7,737 nucleotides of DNA from Gammaproteobacteria bacterium (GTDB lineage Bacteria; Pseudomonadota; Gammaproteobacteria; SZUA-229): NCBI GenBank assembly GCA_030641945.1, contig DAOWLL010000064.1, positions 1 through 7,737 of the forward strand, in the 5' to 3' direction. The position numbers and the translations under genes are program-made. The notes beneath the pieces are model-generated. The model ran no database searches. It was not told where the DNA came from and was given only the letters and a program-made list of their open reading frames with translations. This document shows, piece after piece, positions 7,183 through 7,737 of the stretch. The stretch's first letter is position 1. Each line of letters begins with the position of its first letter.

Positions 7183-7737
7183 TTATTGTGCCGCATTCAT
7201 TAGATCATCGAACGAGCGTTCGGTTTCAATAACCTCTGCCTGGTCCACAATCCAGTCGACCACCATGTCTTCCATTACCAGCGTTTCGATGCTCCTTAAC
7301 AACTGCGGGTTACTCTGATAATAGCGGACAAACTCGTCCGGGTCTTCATAATCTTTCGACATTGCTTCAACTCTTTCACGCACTTTTTCTGCATCAGGTT
7401 GAAGAGCTGCGGTTTTCACCGCCTCGGCCAATATCAGACCAAGTTTCACGCGGCGCTTTGCATCATCGGTATAAGCCTCAACAGGCTGTTCAGATCCAGG
7501 TAACTGGACTGCGGTCTGTTTCTGCAATGTTTCTGCTTCCTCGCGAACAATCGCTGCTGGAACGTCAATCGGATTTTTTTCGATCAACTGCTCCATAACC
7601 TCATTTTTCAACTCGGTTCGAATGCGGTTATCAAGCTCGCGTTCCATATTGCCACGAATATCTCCACGTAATTTATCTGTGCTGCCGTCTTCAACACCGA
7701 ATGATCTGGCAAACTCTTCATCAACCTCCGGCAATGA
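7183..7737 (-). CDS. tig: Trigger factor, C-terminal part (5' end beyond the window)
   Basis: The 184 visible residues, from a Ser codon at the window edge to a TAA, match the end of trigger factor (432 residues in E. coli), roughly from residue 248 on. Recognisable pieces include LPEVDEEFARSFGVEDGS, NMEREL, IDVPAAIV, AKRRVKLGLILAE and DYEDPDEFVRYY. This is the helical C-terminal domain that forms the body and arms of the cradle binding unfolded chains. The N-terminal ribosome-docking domain and most or all of the FKBP-like isomerase domain would lie outside the window. Trigger factor meets nascent proteins at the ribosome exit tunnel. Apparent starts in this frame, such as the TTG near 7734, are internal Leu codons of the family sequence, so the gene is incomplete here rather than short. 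It precedes clpP by 48 nt, the usual order in gammaproteobacteria. Confidence 0.97.
   Translation of the reverse strand, partial: SLPEVDEEFARSFGVEDGSTDKLRGDIRGNMERELDNRIRTELKNEVMEQLIEKNPIDVPAAIVREEAETLQKQTAVQLPGSEQPVEAYTDDAKRRVKLGLILAEAVKTAALQPDAEKVRERVEAMSKDYEDPDEFVRYYQSNPQLLRSIETLVMEDMVVDWIVDQAEVIETERSFDDLMNAAQ

Noticed and set aside
7183..7734. A separate 183-residue protein starting near 7734
   Set aside because: The apparent start is a TTG Leu codon within the trigger factor sequence; the frame continues past the window edge.
1..7737. Mobile element, CRISPR array, toxin-antitoxin, defence or tRNA-targeted integration
   Set aside because: I saw no transposase, integrase, direct repeats at the tRNA 3' ends, spacer array or foreign-looking gene; conserved core genes fill the window.

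Overview
The window is a housekeeping chromosomal locus of a gammaproteobacterium, and every recognisable gene lies on the minus strand. In transcription order (right to left) it reads tig (3' end only), clpP, clpX, lon, hupB, tRNA-Val(UAC), tRNA-Asp(GUC), ppiD (C-terminal end cut off by the window start). Gene order, ClpP/ClpX/Lon/HU similarity to the E. coli proteins, and tRNA sequences with encoded CCA all point to Gammaproteobacteria. The tRNA pair between hupB and ppiD differs from the E. coli order. GC content is moderate by eye (about half in lon and clpX, lower in ppiD and the gaps; not counted). I cannot name the genus.

Layout from the right edge: 7183-7737 is the C-terminal part of trigger factor. 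A 48-nt gap leads to clpP (6505-7134), whose ATG start is set by a Shine-Dalgarno. A 192-nt gap with a hairpin and a possible weak promoter leads to clpX (5032-6312). A 72-nt gap carries a good candidate heat-shock (sigma-32) promoter for lon (2524-4959). A 258-nt gap holds a 14-bp perfect inverted repeat just after lon, then a strong sigma-70-type promoter for hupB (1993-2265). Sixteen nucleotides after hupB comes tRNA-Val, then three nucleotides, then tRNA-Asp. A hairpin and a perfect TATAAT precede ppiD (1-1693). No gene-free stretch exceeds 300 bases.

The genes form a protein quality-control neighbourhood. Trigger factor chaperones nascent chains at the ribosome. ClpX unfolds substrates and feeds them to ClpP. 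Lon degrades misfolded and regulatory proteins. PpiD is a membrane-anchored periplasmic chaperone that meets proteins leaving the Sec channel. HU beta is a nucleoid protein that travels with this cluster in many proteobacteria.

I see no mobile element, CRISPR array, defence gene or unknown coding gene, and I do not think the window holds a new biological system. The points worth a second look are regulatory or structural: the lon heat-shock promoter, the hupB-tRNA junction with an inverted repeat over the stop codon, the long inverted repeat after lon, the PpiD parvulin domain that keeps catalytic-type residues, and the basic tail on Lon.
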